From: an uncultured Lachnoclostridium sp. | Lineage (GTDB): Bacteria > Bacillota > Clostridia > Lachnospirales > Lachnospiraceae | Length of the DNA: 48,761 nucleotides | NCBI GenBank assembly: GCA_947369165.1 | Contig: CANBKJ010000011.1 | Span: forward strand, 1-48,761 | Reading direction: 5' to 3' | Part shown: positions 7,558 to 16,187 of the stretch, piece by piece | How positions within the stretch are numbered: position 1 is the first letter of the stretch | Layout of the letters: each line of letters opens with the position of its first letter | Notes under the pieces: model-generated | What the model saw: the letters and a program-made list of their open reading frames with translations, nothing else | Told to the model about the DNA's origin: nothing | Database searches by the model: none | Position numbers and translations under genes: made by a program

Positions 7558-8832
7558 TTAGGACTGTTTATAAAAACAAATACCATTCTTTCCCTCTTTT
7601 TTCTTCTGGTACAGGGCGTCATCTGCACACTTATACAGGTGGTCAAAGCTGTCTGGTCCATTGTTCTGAAGGGCAATTCCTATGCTTATGGTGATACGTA
7701 TGTTATCTTCCTGCAAACATAAAGGTTTGCTCAGTTCCTGGCACAGGTCATTGCAGTATTTTTTAATGTGGCTGATAGATGGAACATCTCTCATAAAAAT
7801 GACAAATTCATCGCCGCCAAGGCGTCCGATAATATCGGTACCAAATTTGAAAAACTGCCGCAGGGTTTTTCCGACGTGTTTTAGAACATCATCTCCCCGG
7901 ATATGTCCGTAGTTATCATTGACTTGTTTGAAATTATCCAGATCCATGATAATAAATGCATTGATACAATTCTCCGGGTTTTGAAGAGCAATTTCGTCGA
8001 TCTTGTTACGAGAGGTTCCCTGGTTATACAGAGAAGTCAGTGTATCGATCTGTGCCTGTCTTTTTAATTCTTGATTTTTCATAACCTCTTCATCGATATT
8101 TACGATTCGTCCAATGATATGTGTTTCATCCGTTTCCTTATCGTGATAGGGGGCGTAGGTGGTACGATACCAGCAGAATTTTCCCTCGGTGAACAGTGAA
8201 CTCCGAAAATCAAAGGCAAAACCTTCTTTCAGATTGGGCAGATTGCGCAAAATGTTGGCATAGTCTTCCAGATCATCCGGGTGAATCGTTGGTATCTGGT
8301 AAAGATTCTCCAAATAATTGTCTACGGAGTATATATTTTTCGCCTCTCCATTTTTAATGATGGTAATGTCAAAATGGTCGGTGGTGTAATTATAGTCCAC
8401 CGTATACTCTTCTTTCCTTTCTGAAATAAAACTTAATTTTTTTAGCAGCAGGCGGAGTTCTTTTTCCTGATGAACTACCGCATTATGTGCTTCAATGTGG
8501 CTTGTGATATCTGTAATCAAAATGTCACTGACATCGGAGCCATCGTCCCGGAGTCTGCCATAGCAGAGTACTACAAGGCTGCTACCATCTTTACAAAGAA
8601 TCGGATGTTCAAAATACCCGGAGCCATCATCAGTCTTAGAGGCACGGTTTACTGCTATCATATATTCTTCCCATATGCTGGGGGGAATCAGGTCCCGTAA
8701 AGTCATTTTACCGGCATAGACATCCTGGGCGGTATAGCCTGTTAGTTTTGTAAAATAATCGTTAAAACTGATAATACGCAGATTATCGCGATGATCAACG
8801 GCATATGTAGCATAATCTACTTCCCGGATCAT
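7558..8832 (-). CDS. PAS-PAS-GGDEF diguanylate cyclase
   Basis: Makes cyclic di-GMP from two GTP. The N-terminal PAS-like domain (about residues 1-120; ISFNDYFTKLTGYTAQD) is followed by a second PAS-like segment (about 135-265, with FCWYRTTYAPYHD), then the GGDEF domain from about 270: DTLTSLYN, IIMDLDNFKQVNDNYGH, and the active-site loop GRLGGDEFVIF. The inhibitory I-site RxxD five residues upstream of GGDEF is FGTD, so product feedback at that site is probably absent. No EAL or membrane segment is seen, so the protein is cytosolic. The second in-frame ATG (complement at 8830-8832) is chosen because GGGGGACTG precedes it at good spacing. The first ATG at 8871 has AAGGA only 2 nt away. It is monocistronic and ends at the shared terminator. 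Confidence 0.92.
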   Translation of the reverse strand: MIREVDYATYAVDHRDNLRIISFNDYFTKLTGYTAQDVYAGKMTLRDLIPPSIWEEYMIAVNRASKTDDGSGYFEHPILCKDGSSLVVLCYGRLRDDGSDVSDILITDITSHIEAHNAVVHQEKELRLLLKKLSFISERKEEYTVDYNYTTDHFDITIIKNGEAKNIYSVDNYLENLYQIPTIHPDDLEDYANILRNLPNLKEGFAFDFRSSLFTEGKFCWYRTTYAPYHDKETDETHIIGRIVNIDEEVMKNQELKRQAQIDTLTSLYNQGTSRNKIDEIALQNPENCINAFIIMDLDNFKQVNDNYGHIRGDDVLKHVGKTLRQFFKFGTDIIGRLGGDEFVIFMRDVPSISHIKKYCNDLCQELSKPLCLQEDNIRITISIGIALQNNGPDSFDHLYKCADDALYQKKKEGKNGICFYKQS

Positions 8833-8957
8833 AGTCAGTCCCCCATTCTTTCTGTTGTATCCCTTAATCATATTCCTTATAAATGTTGTCTGAACATAGC
8901 TATTGAGGTAAGTATAACAAATGTTTCATAAAATGGGAAGTAGTATTTTGCTTTGGC

Positions 8958-8986
8958 TTGACTTTTTTACTTAAAATCGTTATTAT
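8958..8986 (+). promoter_or_regulatory. Promoter of the symporter operon
   Basis: TTGACT at 8958-8963, a 17-nt spacer, and TATTAT at 8981-8986; the spacing is ideal. It is followed by GGAGGAGG (9003-9010) and the symporter start. It probably drives symporter, pyridoxamine kinase and dGTPase together. Confidence 0.65.
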
Positions 8987-9019
8987 TTTTTTAACTGGAT
9001 TTGGAGGAGGAAGTAATTG

Positions 9020-10444
9020 ATGTTGTCACAGATCGATGAAATTCTTGCAGCGGTAAATGAGTTTATAACAGGGGTTCCACTTATGGTTCTGATCCTTGCC
9101 GGCGGATTGTATCTGACATTCCGTCTGGGGTTCCTGCAGATGCGCAGGCTGCCCCTGGCTCTCAAGTGGATGGTGAAAAATGAAGAGGGAGGGACCGGAG
9201 AAGTCACTTCTTTTGCGGCGCTGTGTACGGCTCTTTCTGCCACCATCGGCACAGGAAATATCGTAGGAGTGGCGACGGCAATCTGTCTGGGGGGGCCAGG
9301 AGCCCTTTTCTGGATGGTAACAGCGGCGCTTTTTGGCATGGCAACCAAGTATGCAGAGGGACTTCTCGCGGTGAAATACCGGACGGTGGATAAAGACGGC
9401 CATGTATTGGGAGGACCATTTTACTATATCGAAATGGGTATGGGAAAAAAGTGGCGGCCGCTGGCAAAGGTATTTGCCTTCTTTGGCGCCTGTGTGGGGC
9501 TTTTTGGAATCGGGACATTTTCCCAGGTCAACGGTATTTCATCGGCGATTCAGGGTTTTTTTGATCCGGATCAGGTACATATGGTAGATATTCCCGGATT
9601 GGGAGAATATTCCTGGACGGTAGTTATCTCATCGGTACTCCTTGCCATATGTGTGGCGCTGGTAGTCATCGGGGGAATTCGCAGGATCGCCAGCGTGTCT
9701 CAGGTGGTAGTACCGCTGATGGCCGTTACTTACATATTGTTCTGTATCGTACTTATGGTGTGCAATATCAAAGAGATCCCGGCGGCAGTGGGAGAGATCC
9801 TGCGGGGAGCTTTTGATCCCTCTGCCGTGACAGGAGGGGTCGTGGGAAGCATGATTGTTGCGGTACAGAAGGGAGTTGCCAGGGGAATTTTCTCTAACGA
9901 GGCAGGACTGGGATCGGCGCCCATCGCAGCGGCAGCAGCCCAGACGAAGGAACCTGTGAGACAAGGGCTTGTGTCCATGACAGGAACCTTTATCGATACG
10001 ATTATTATCTGCTCCATGACGGGGATCTCCATCGTTCTCACCGGGGCATGGCGTGTGGAAGGACTGGAGGGAGTCCAGGTCACCACCTATGCTTTTCAGA
10101 ACGGTCTGCCGATTCCGGCGCAGGCGGCCTCTTTTGTCCTGATGCTCTGCCTGGTGTTTTTTGCCTTTACTACGATTCTCGGCTGGGATTACTATTCGGA
10201 GCGGTGCCTTGAATATCTGTCGGGAAGCCGGAAGGTGGTAAAAGTATACCGTTGGCTCTACATTGCTGCGGTATTTATCGGACCGTATATGACGGTGGCC
10301 GCGGTGTGGACCATAGCGGATATTTTTAACAGTTTGATGGCGATACCGAATATGATCGCGCTGTTTGCTCTGGGAGGCGTGGTTGTGAAGGAAACCAGGG
10401 AATTTTTTCAAAAATACAGGAGTGGAAGAAATGTCGCACAATAA
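9020..10444 (+). CDS. Sodium:alanine/glycine symporter (AGCS family)
   Basis: Membrane carrier importing small neutral amino acids (Ala or Gly) with Na+. The 474-aa chain has about 11 hydrophobic segments and the family signatures: ATIGTGNIVGVATAICLGGPGALFWM in the N-terminal third, FSQVNGISSAIQ, and GIFSNEAGLGSAPIAAAAA in the centre. GGAGGAGGAA lies just upstream. ATG 9020 is preferred over the in-frame TTG at 9017. The kinase gene begins 14 nt before this stop, so the genes are translationally coupled. Substrate preference cannot be read from sequence alone. Confidence 0.93.
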   Translation: MLSQIDEILAAVNEFITGVPLMVLILAGGLYLTFRLGFLQMRRLPLALKWMVKNEEGGTGEVTSFAALCTALSATIGTGNIVGVATAICLGGPGALFWMVTAALFGMATKYAEGLLAVKYRTVDKDGHVLGGPFYYIEMGMGKKWRPLAKVFAFFGACVGLFGIGTFSQVNGISSAIQGFFDPDQVHMVDIPGLGEYSWTVVISSVLLAICVALVVIGGIRRIASVSQVVVPLMAVTYILFCIVLMVCNIKEIPAAVGEILRGAFDPSAVTGGVVGSMIVAVQKGVARGIFSNEAGLGSAPIAAAAAQTKEPVRQGLVSMTGTFIDTIIICSMTGISIVLTGAWRVEGLEGVQVTTYAFQNGLPIPAQAASFVLMLCLVFFAFTTILGWDYYSERCLEYLSGSRKVVKVYRWLYIAAVFIGPYMTVAAVWTIADIFNSLMAIPNMIALFALGGVVVKETREFFQKYRSGRNVAQ

Positions 10445-11261
10445 GCAGAAAAAAATAGCTGTCATCAATGATATATCGGGTTTTGGAAGGTGTTCAGCCG
10501 CCGTTTCCCTTCCGGTGATCTCTCATATGAGGGTACAGGCCTGTCTGCTGCCAACTTCCATATTTTCCAATCATACGGGTTTTCCCTCGTATTATTATAA
10601 TGATTTTACGGATAAAATGCCGAGGTTTATGGAGGAGTGGAAAAAACTGGATCTCCGCTTTGAGGGCATTGCCAGCGGGTTCCTGGGATCGGCGGAACAG
10701 ATCGAGATCGTGAGAGAATTTATCCGTCAGTTCCGGGATGAGAGAACCCAGGTGATCATAGACCCAGTCATGGGAGAAAATGGAAAAGCATATCCCACTT
10801 ATACGGAGGAAATGTGTGACAAGATGAAGCATCTGGTGGAGTATGCCGATATTCTCACGCCCAATGTAACAGAAGCCTGTATGCTCACCGGCATTCCTTT
10901 TAAGGATAGGAACTGGCAGCGGAAAGAATTACTGGAGATGATGGCGCGTCTGCGGGAGCTGGGAGCGAAGAAGATCGTAGTATCCGGACTGGATTCCGGA
11001 CAGTTTATCTCTAATGTGGTAAGTGAGAATCCGGGAGAGTGTAAGCTGTTACGGCAGAAGAGGGTGGGGAAGGTGCGCTCCGGCACCGGCGATATTTTCT
11101 CGTCCATTATCGCCGCTGACTGTGTCAATGGGGTGGATTTTGAGACCTCTGTCCGCAAGGCGGCGGCCTTTGTGCAGGAGTGTATCCGGGTGACAGAGAG
11201 ATTTGATATACCAGAGACAGATGGAGTATGTTTTGAGGAGGTACTTCATAAATTACGATAG
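10431..11261 (+). CDS. Pyridoxamine / pyridoxal kinase (ribokinase-like)
   Basis: Phosphorylates B6 vitamers in the PLP salvage route, using ATP in the cytosol. A 276-aa PdxK/PdxY-like fold: VINDISGFGRCS at the N-terminus, the substrate-side SIFSNHTGFPSY, VIIDPVMGENGKAY, LTPNVTEACMLTGI, and the C-terminal anion hole RSGTGDIFSSIIAAD with catalytic Asp in GTGD. ATG 10431 is chosen because AGGAG lies 8 nt upstream; the longer frame start at 10422 falls inside that site. It overlaps the symporter by 14 nt and is followed 12 nt later by the dGTPase. Confidence 0.9.
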   Translation: MSHNKQKKIAVINDISGFGRCSAAVSLPVISHMRVQACLLPTSIFSNHTGFPSYYYNDFTDKMPRFMEEWKKLDLRFEGIASGFLGSAEQIEIVREFIRQFRDERTQVIIDPVMGENGKAYPTYTEEMCDKMKHLVEYADILTPNVTEACMLTGIPFKDRNWQRKELLEMMARLRELGAKKIVVSGLDSGQFISNVVSENPGECKLLRQKRVGKVRSGTGDIFSSIIAADCVNGVDFETSVRKAAAFVQECIRVTERFDIPETDGVCFEEVLHKLR

Positions 11262-11273
11262 CGAGGTGATCAT

Positions 11274-12476
11274 ATGGCGGCCTACCACGGGCTCAGTAAG
11301 GTGCTTCAGGAGCGTATCAGGGAGGATCGGAGATGTCACTGGGTAAATCCCTGTGCCTTTGTAGATGAAAATGCCATCCGGCGGCGGAGTGACCATGAGG
11401 AGGCGAATCTGTGGCGTCCTGCTTTTGTGAGAGACACGGAGCGGATCCTGCACAATCCCTATTACAACCGCTATTCGGATAAGACTCAGGTGCTTTCCGC
11501 ATACCGGAATGATGATATTTCCCGTCGCGCCCTGCATGTACAGCTGGTGTCCAGGATCGCGAGAAATATCGGCAGGGGACTTGGGCTCAATACCGATCTG
11601 ATCGAGGCGATTTCCCTGGGACATGACATTGGCCACACCCCTTTTGGACATGCGGGAGAGGGTTTTCTGAATGAGATATACCACCGTCACACGGGGCGCT
11701 GTTTTAATCACAATGTGCAGAGTGTACGGGTTCTGGACAGGCTGGTGCGCTGGAATATCAGCCTTCAGGTACTGGATGGTATCCTCTGCCACAATGGAGA
11801 AATGGAGATGCAGGAATACCGGCCGGTGTCTCTGACATCTTTTGAGGAGTTTGACCAGAGGGTGGAGGCCTGCTATACGGATCCGAAGGCGAACAAAAAG
11901 CAGATTCCTTCTACGCTGGAGGGCTGTGTCATGCGAATCAGCGACATAATCGCCTATCTGGGAAAGGACAGGCAGGACGCCCAGAAGGTGGGAGTGATCT
12001 CTGGGGGAGAAATTTTTTCAGCAGACCGGATCGGGAGAAACAATGCCGAGATCATCAATAATATGACGGTAAATATTATCGAAAGAAGCTATCGCAAAGA
12101 TTATATCTGTATGGATCCAGAGTATTATGAGGCTTTTTCCCGGGCAAAAAGTGAGAATTACCAACAGATATACAAAAATCCCCAGGTGGATTCCCTATAT
12201 GAAGAAAATGTCAAACCGATGTTTGAGGCAGTATATGAGGAGCTTCTGGGGCAGGCAAAGAGACAGGATGAGGATTCGATCCTGTACCGCCATCATATGA
12301 ATTACCCGAAGGGAAATAAACGGCCTTTAGAAGAATATAGGAAAGAAGATCCGAATCAGATTGTGGTGGATTATATTTCCAGTATGACAGACGACTATTT
12401 TATAGCCCTCTATCATGAATTATTTCCCGACGGGAAATATGAGGTCAAGTATAAGGGCTATTTTGACCAGGACTGA
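11274..12476 (+). CDS. dgt: Deoxyguanosinetriphosphate triphosphohydrolase-like HD protein
   Basis: HD-superfamily metal enzyme of the dGTPase family, converting dGTP (or another dNTP) to deoxynucleoside and triphosphate and so controlling dNTP pools. The metal motif is visible: His in RALHVQLVSRIAR, HD in SLGHDIGHTPFGHAGE, and the distal Asp in MRISDIIAYLGKD. The N-terminal VRDTERILHNPYYNRYSDKTQV matches the family's conserved RTDYERDRDRILHS-type block. It is 400 aa, a common length for the short Firmicutes form. GAGGTGATC sits just before the ATG. Last gene of the symporter operon. Confidence 0.9.
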   Translation: MAAYHGLSKVLQERIREDRRCHWVNPCAFVDENAIRRRSDHEEANLWRPAFVRDTERILHNPYYNRYSDKTQVLSAYRNDDISRRALHVQLVSRIARNIGRGLGLNTDLIEAISLGHDIGHTPFGHAGEGFLNEIYHRHTGRCFNHNVQSVRVLDRLVRWNISLQVLDGILCHNGEMEMQEYRPVSLTSFEEFDQRVEACYTDPKANKKQIPSTLEGCVMRISDIIAYLGKDRQDAQKVGVISGGEIFSADRIGRNNAEIINNMTVNIIERSYRKDYICMDPEYYEAFSRAKSENYQQIYKNPQVDSLYEENVKPMFEAVYEELLGQAKRQDEDSILYRHHMNYPKGNKRPLEEYRKEDPNQIVVDYISSMTDDYFIALYHELFPDGKYEVKYKGYFDQD

Positions 12477-12527
12477 CGGAACCAGGCCGCTCTCTTTGAC
12501 GAAGAAGAGTGGTATCCATACAAAAAA

Positions 12528-12579
12528 ATACATAAGAGCACCAAAATAATCTATTTTCTTTGGCTGCTTAGTTATGTAT
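12528..12579. promoter_or_regulatory. Imperfect palindrome upstream of the arabinofuranosidase gene
   Basis: ATACATAA (12528-12535) pairs with TTATGTAT (12572-12579). Inside, AGCACCAAA matches TTTGGCTGCT with one bulge. It could be a weak terminator for the dGTPase transcript or an operator or leader structure for the glycosidase gene 64 nt downstream. No U tract follows, so the operator or leader role is favoured. Confidence 0.4.
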
Positions 12580-12642
12580 GATAATACAAGGGGCAAGAGG
12601 TCCAGACATCAATTGAAAATAATAAATTCAGGAGGTATTATC

Positions 12643-14121
12643 ATGAAAAAGATTACAGGAATGATTAACGCAAAGCGTAAAATGGGAAAGATCAACAGGG
12701 AAATTTACGGTCATTTTTCGGAGCATTTGGGAAGATGTATCTATGAGGGGATATTTGTGGGAGAGGATTCTGAGATCCCTAATACAAATGGAATGAGAAA
12801 CGATGTGGTAGAGGCTTTGAAGGAATTGGAGATCCCGGTACTTCGCTGGCCGGGCGGCTGCTTTGCCGATGAGTATCACTGGATGGATGGAATCGGTGAG
12901 AAGGAGAACAGAAAGCGCATGATCAATACCCACTGGGGCGGCGTGGTAGAAGATAACAGCTTTGGAACCCATGAATTTTTTGAACTCTGCGACCAGCTGG
13001 GGTGTGAACCATACATAAATGGAAATGTGGGCAGCGGATCCGTTCGGGAAATGTCAGAATGGATCGAGTACATGACCTTTGACGGTGAGTCACCGATGTC
13101 GAAACTGCGCCAGAAAAACGGCAGAAAAGAGCCCTGGAAGGTAAAATATTTTGGTGTGGGCAATGAGAACTGGGGCTGCGGCGGCAATATGACGCCGGAT
13201 TACTATGCGAATATTTACCGCAGATACCAGACATACTGCCGGGATTACGGCGACAATAAGCTGTATAAGATCGCCTGCGGGCCGGACGGGGCGAATTATG
13301 AGTGGACGGATAAACTCATGAGTATTATCGGTGACCGTTTTGCGGATGCCATCAGCCTGCATTATTATACGGTGCCCGGAGGCTGGGAGAAGAAAAGCAA
13401 GGCAACACAGTTTGATACGAAGGAATACTATGAGACCATTGAGCTGACCCTGCGCATTGAGGAGATGATCGACCGCCATCTGGAGATCATGAGTAAATAT
13501 GATCCAGAGCACAAGGTTAAATTGATCGTGGACGAGTGGGGCACCTGGCTCCAGGTAGAAGAGGGGACGAATCCGGGATTTCTGTATCAGCAGAATACGA
13601 TGCGGGATGCTATGGTAGCGGCACTGAACCTGAATATCTTCAACCGCCACTGCGACCGCATCGCCATGGCAAACATCGCCCAGGTAGTAAATGTACTTCA
13701 GGCCGTGATCCTGACCGAAGGTGCTAAAATCGTTAAGACACCGACCTATCACGTGTTTGAGATGTACAAACGCCACCAGAATGCTACACTTGTAGACTGT
13801 TTTGTGGATACTCCGGTGGAAGAATGCGAAGGCCACAGTATTCCGCTGATTTCTTCTTCTGCTTCCATCAACGAAGAGGGTGAGCTGACCGTTACCCTGG
13901 CAAATGCTTCTCTCTCCGAAGAAATTGAAATTTCTACGGGCATAGAAGGAGAATTTTCCGCTGTGAGTGGAAGGATTCTCACCGGAAAGATGGATGATTT
14001 CAATTCCTTTGAGAAGGAAGACGTGGTGAAGCCGGTAGAGTTTGATGGCGCTTCGCTGACAGAAGGCTGCCTGTCGGTGAAAATGCCTCCATGCAGTGTG
14101 GTGACACTGATTCTGAAATAA
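12643..14121 (+). CDS. Alpha-N-arabinofuranosidase, GH51 (intracellular)
   Basis: Removes terminal alpha-L-arabinofuranosyl residues from arabino-oligosaccharides taken up by the cell. A GH51 TIM barrel with C-terminal beta domain: [32 protein letters not shown], and the acid/base Glu in [10 protein letters not shown]. The nucleophile Glu is in LIVDEWGTW, followed by [24 protein letters not shown]. It is 492 aa, normal for the family. There is no signal peptide, so it is cytosolic. AGGAGGT precedes the ATG at 12643 by about 6 nt; the frame extends further upstream but without a site. Monocistronic, ending at the GC-rich hairpin at 14138. No sugar transporter or regulator lies next to it. Confidence 0.93.
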   Translation: MKKITGMINAKRKMGKINREIYGHFSEHLGRCIYEGIFVGEDSEIPNTNGMRNDVVEALKELEIPVLRWPGGCFADEYHWMDGIGEKENRKRMINTHWGGVVEDNSFGTHEFFELCDQLGCEPYINGNVGSGSVREMSEWIEYMTFDGESPMSKLRQKNGRKEPWKVKYFGVGNENWGCGGNMTPDYYANIYRRYQTYCRDYGDNKLYKIACGPDGANYEWTDKLMSIIGDRFADAISLHYYTVPGGWEKKSKATQFDTKEYYETIELTLRIEEMIDRHLEIMSKYDPEHKVKLIVDEWGTWLQVEEGTNPGFLYQQNTMRDAMVAALNLNIFNRHCDRIAMANIAQVVNVLQAVILTEGAKIVKTPTYHVFEMYKRHQNATLVDCFVDTPVEECEGHSIPLISSSASINEEGELTVTLANASLSEEIEISTGIEGEFSAVSGRILTGKMDDFNSFEKEDVVKPVEFDGASLTEGCLSVKMPPCSVVTLILK

Positions 14122-14137
14122 TGGATATTATTTGTGT

Positions 14138-14170
14138 GGGGCGGCGGTCTGTGCCGCCCCTTATAATTTA
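14138..14170 (+). terminator. Intrinsic terminator after the arabinofuranosidase gene
   Basis: GGGGCGGC at 14138-14145 pairs with GCCGCCCC at 14153-14160 (7-nt loop). It is followed by TTATAATTTAT, a U-rich but interrupted tail. Confidence 0.7.
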
Positions 14171-14286
14171 TGTGAGGGTAAAATGAGAATACCAGCGAGC
14201 TTGCCCGCAGGGTATTCCAGCGCACCCGCTAACCCGAGTGGTCTCGCGATGCGTGACGCTCGTGGATTGGAGAAATGAGGGGGATC

Positions 14287-14547
14287 ATGGGAAAACAGAT
14301 ACCATTTTGCCGCAAGTGTATGTGGACAAAAGAGATGCTGGAAAAGGAACGTCTCAAGCTGGAGGATTATATCGCCAATATTCCGCAGGAAGACAAGGTA
14401 TCTCCCGAGGAGCACGAGAGAAGGCTTTTGATCTGTGACACCTGTCCGGAGCTTCGCAGTGGGATCTGTGGACAGTGCGGTTGTTATGTGGCAGTGCGGG
14501 CGGTGAGGAAGAATGGATATTGTCCCCATGTCAGAAGGAAGTGGTGA
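14287..14547 (+). CDS. Small cysteine-rich (zinc-ribbon-like) protein, possibly DUF6171
   Basis: 86 residues with cysteine pairs FCRKCMW near the N-terminus and ICDTCPELRSGICGQCGCYV plus GYCPHV at the C-terminus, consistent with one or two zinc-binding knuckles. The function is unknown. From memory it resembles the Firmicutes family DUF6171. ATG 14287 follows GAGGGGGATC; an in-frame ATG at 14275 is also possible. The same start context, ATGAGGGGGATCATG, recurs before greA at 28767. It is flanked by a GC-rich structured spacer upstream and the pheST promoter downstream. Confidence 0.7.
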   Translation: MGKQIPFCRKCMWTKEMLEKERLKLEDYIANIPQEDKVSPEEHERRLLICDTCPELRSGICGQCGCYVAVRAVRKNGYCPHVRRKW

Positions 14548-14563
14548 ATAGTTAATAAAATTA

Positions 14564-14591
14564 TTGACACCACGGCCCAAAATGTGATACC
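14564..14591 (+). promoter_or_regulatory. Promoter of the pheST T-box transcript
   Basis: TTGACA at 14564-14569, a 16-nt spacer, and GATACC at 14586-14591 preceded by TGT (14583-14585). It lies about 15-20 nt before the first T-box helix. Confidence 0.6.
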
Positions 14592-14606
14592 ATTAATCCA
14601 AATTGA

Positions 14607-14908
14607 TAAAGACGAAGATGGTGCAGGAGGATATTCTCCAGATATGATCCATTTCCATCAGAGAGACAGAATCACCGGCTGAAAGTTCTGTCAGGTTCCC
14701 TGGGTCATTGACATTCACACCGGAGTTCCGTTTCTGAAATTCAGTAGGGAGCGGCGTGGCTGCGCGTTAAGCGATAATGAGTGTCTGCTGTGGACAGAGG
14801 AGAGAAAAGAGCTTCTTTGTGAGTGGTAGGAATCAGGGTGGTACCGCGGAAATGTAAGTCCGTCCCTTGTAAGCATGGAAAACATGCCTGTGGGGGATGG
14901 ACTTTTTG
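14607..14908 (+). ncRNA. T-box riboswitch (tRNA-Phe sensing) controlling pheS-pheT
   Basis: Leader RNA that reads through when uncharged tRNA-Phe binds. Seen: stem I start GACGAAGATG (14611); AGAGAG then a distal hairpin GACAGAA/TTCTGTC; specifier TTC (Phe) at 14714-14716 in the context GACA-TTC-ACACCGGAG; and the T-box consensus AGGGTGGTACCGCGG at 14835-14849. The competing terminator pairs AAGTCCGTCCC (from 14855) with GGGGATGGACTT and is followed by TTTTTGATTTTT. The specifier agrees with the downstream genes, phenylalanyl-tRNA synthetase. Confidence 0.96.
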
Positions 14909-14916
14909 ATTTTTAG

Positions 14917-15033
14917 TTCTTTGGCGCGTTTCTCAGCCGCCGCTTTTTTCTGCTTAGGAAAGTTCGTTTTGTGCGGAGCAAGAATCGCTTTGCGATTCTT
15001 GGAGCGGCGCGGTTTTCAGTCGCCGCTTTTTCA
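14917..15033 (+). repeat. Two terminator-like GC-rich repeats between the T-box and pheS
   Basis: Unit A (14917-14950) and unit B (14996-15033) are imperfect copies sharing TTCTTTGG, GCGCG, a TTTCTCAG/TTTTCAG core and CGCCGCTTTTTT. Unit B forms GCGGCG (15004-15009) with CGCCGC (15021-15026) followed by five T, a plausible intrinsic terminator. The same arm could instead pair with CGCCGC at 14938-14943. Between the units is a perfect 9-bp hairpin AAGAATCGC/GCGATTCTT (14980-15000, loop TTT). These would lie in the pheS leader after T-box readthrough. Confidence 0.55.
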
Positions 15034-15108
15034 GGCATGTTATTTCCGGATACAGATTATAAAACAAGCAGCAGGATAAAATGTGTATCCTGCGGAAATG
15101 AGGAGATC

Positions 15109-16128
15109 ATGAAAGAAAAACTTGAAAAGATCATGAAGGATGCCCTGTCTCAGATCGAGACATCCGAAGGACTGGATAAGCTGAATGATATCCGGGTGGC
15201 GTTTCTTGGCAAAAAAGGAGAACTTACCAGCGTGCTTAAATCCATGAAGGATGTGGCACCGGAGGACAGACCGAAGGTGGGACAGCTGGTGAACGAGGCG
15301 AGAAAAGGCATCGAGGCAAAGCTGGAGGCAAAAAAGACAGCATTTGCCAAAGCCCTCCGTGAAGAGAAGATGAAAGCCGAAGTGATCGATGTGACTCTTC
15401 CGGGAAAGAAACCGAAACTGGGACATCGACACCCGAATACCATTGCGCTCGAAGAAGTGGAAAAAATATTTGTGGGACTTGGTTATGAGGTTGTGGAAGG
15501 CCCCGAAGTGGAATATGATTATTATAACTTTGAAGCATTGAATATTCCGGCAAACCATCCGGCGAAAGATGAGCAGGATACCTTTTATATCAATGATAAA
15601 TTTTTGCTGCGTACCCAGACCTCTTCGGTACAGGTCCGGGTGATGGAGGAAGGAAAGCTTCCGATCCGCATGATCGCACCGGGAAGAGTGTTCCGTTCCG
15701 ATGAGGTAGACGCCACCCATTCTCCTTCCTTCCATCAGATCGAGGGTCTTGTGATCGATAAAAATATTACTTTTGCAGATCTGAAGGGGACCCTGGCAGA
15801 GTTTGCAAAAGAGTTGTTTGGGGAAGGAACAAAAGTAAAATTCCGCCCCCATCATTTCCCGTTTACAGAGCCGAGTGCGGAGATGGATGTGACCTGTTTT
15901 AAATGCGGCGGAAAGGGCTGCCGCTTCTGTAAAGGCGAGGGCTGGATCGAGATTCTGGGCTGCGGAATGGTTCATCCCCACGTATTGGAGATGAGTCACA
16001 TTGATCCGGATGAATATACAGGTTTTGCCTTCGGAGTTGGTCTGGAGCGAATCGCATTGCTGAAATACGAAATTGACGATATGCGTCTGCTCTATGAGAA
16101 TGATAAGCGGTTCCTGGAGCAGTTTTAG
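15109..16128 (+). CDS. pheS: Phenylalanine--tRNA ligase alpha subunit
   Basis: Catalytic subunit of the alpha2beta2 enzyme that charges tRNA-Phe. The N-terminal coiled-coil tRNA-binding arm spans about residues 1-90. It is followed by class II synthetase motifs: [14 protein letters not shown], motif 2 around [27 protein letters not shown], and motif 3 [29 protein letters not shown] Cys4 insertion, [17 protein letters not shown], lies before [11 protein letters not shown], as in other Clostridia. ATG 15109 (AGGAG at 15101) gives 339 aa, the normal length; the frame extends 46 codons upstream through leader repeats and is not coding there. Controlled by the T-box upstream; pheT follows after 59 nt. 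Confidence 0.97.
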   Translation: MKEKLEKIMKDALSQIETSEGLDKLNDIRVAFLGKKGELTSVLKSMKDVAPEDRPKVGQLVNEARKGIEAKLEAKKTAFAKALREEKMKAEVIDVTLPGKKPKLGHRHPNTIALEEVEKIFVGLGYEVVEGPEVEYDYYNFEALNIPANHPAKDEQDTFYINDKFLLRTQTSSVQVRVMEEGKLPIRMIAPGRVFRSDEVDATHSPSFHQIEGLVIDKNITFADLKGTLAEFAKELFGEGTKVKFRPHHFPFTEPSAEMDVTCFKCGGKGCRFCKGEGWIEILGCGMVHPHVLEMSHIDPDEYTGFAFGVGLERIALLKYEIDDMRLLYENDKRFLEQF

Positions 16129-16187
16129 GATAGGATGTGGCCTAACGCCGACGGGCATCCGTAAATAAAAGAAAAGAGGTTAGTAGA

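Noticed and set aside
9629-10468. Long antisense open frame opposite the symporter
   Set aside because: Shadow of a membrane-protein gene; low-complexity translation rich in His/Arg, no motif.
14971-15108. N-terminal extension of pheS from an upstream ATG
   Set aside because: The extension crosses the leader hairpins and would make PheS 46 residues too long; a good ribosome site precedes 15109.
15040-16158. 372-codon antisense frame opposite pheS
   Set aside because: pheS is unmistakable on the other strand; the antisense product has no domain pattern.
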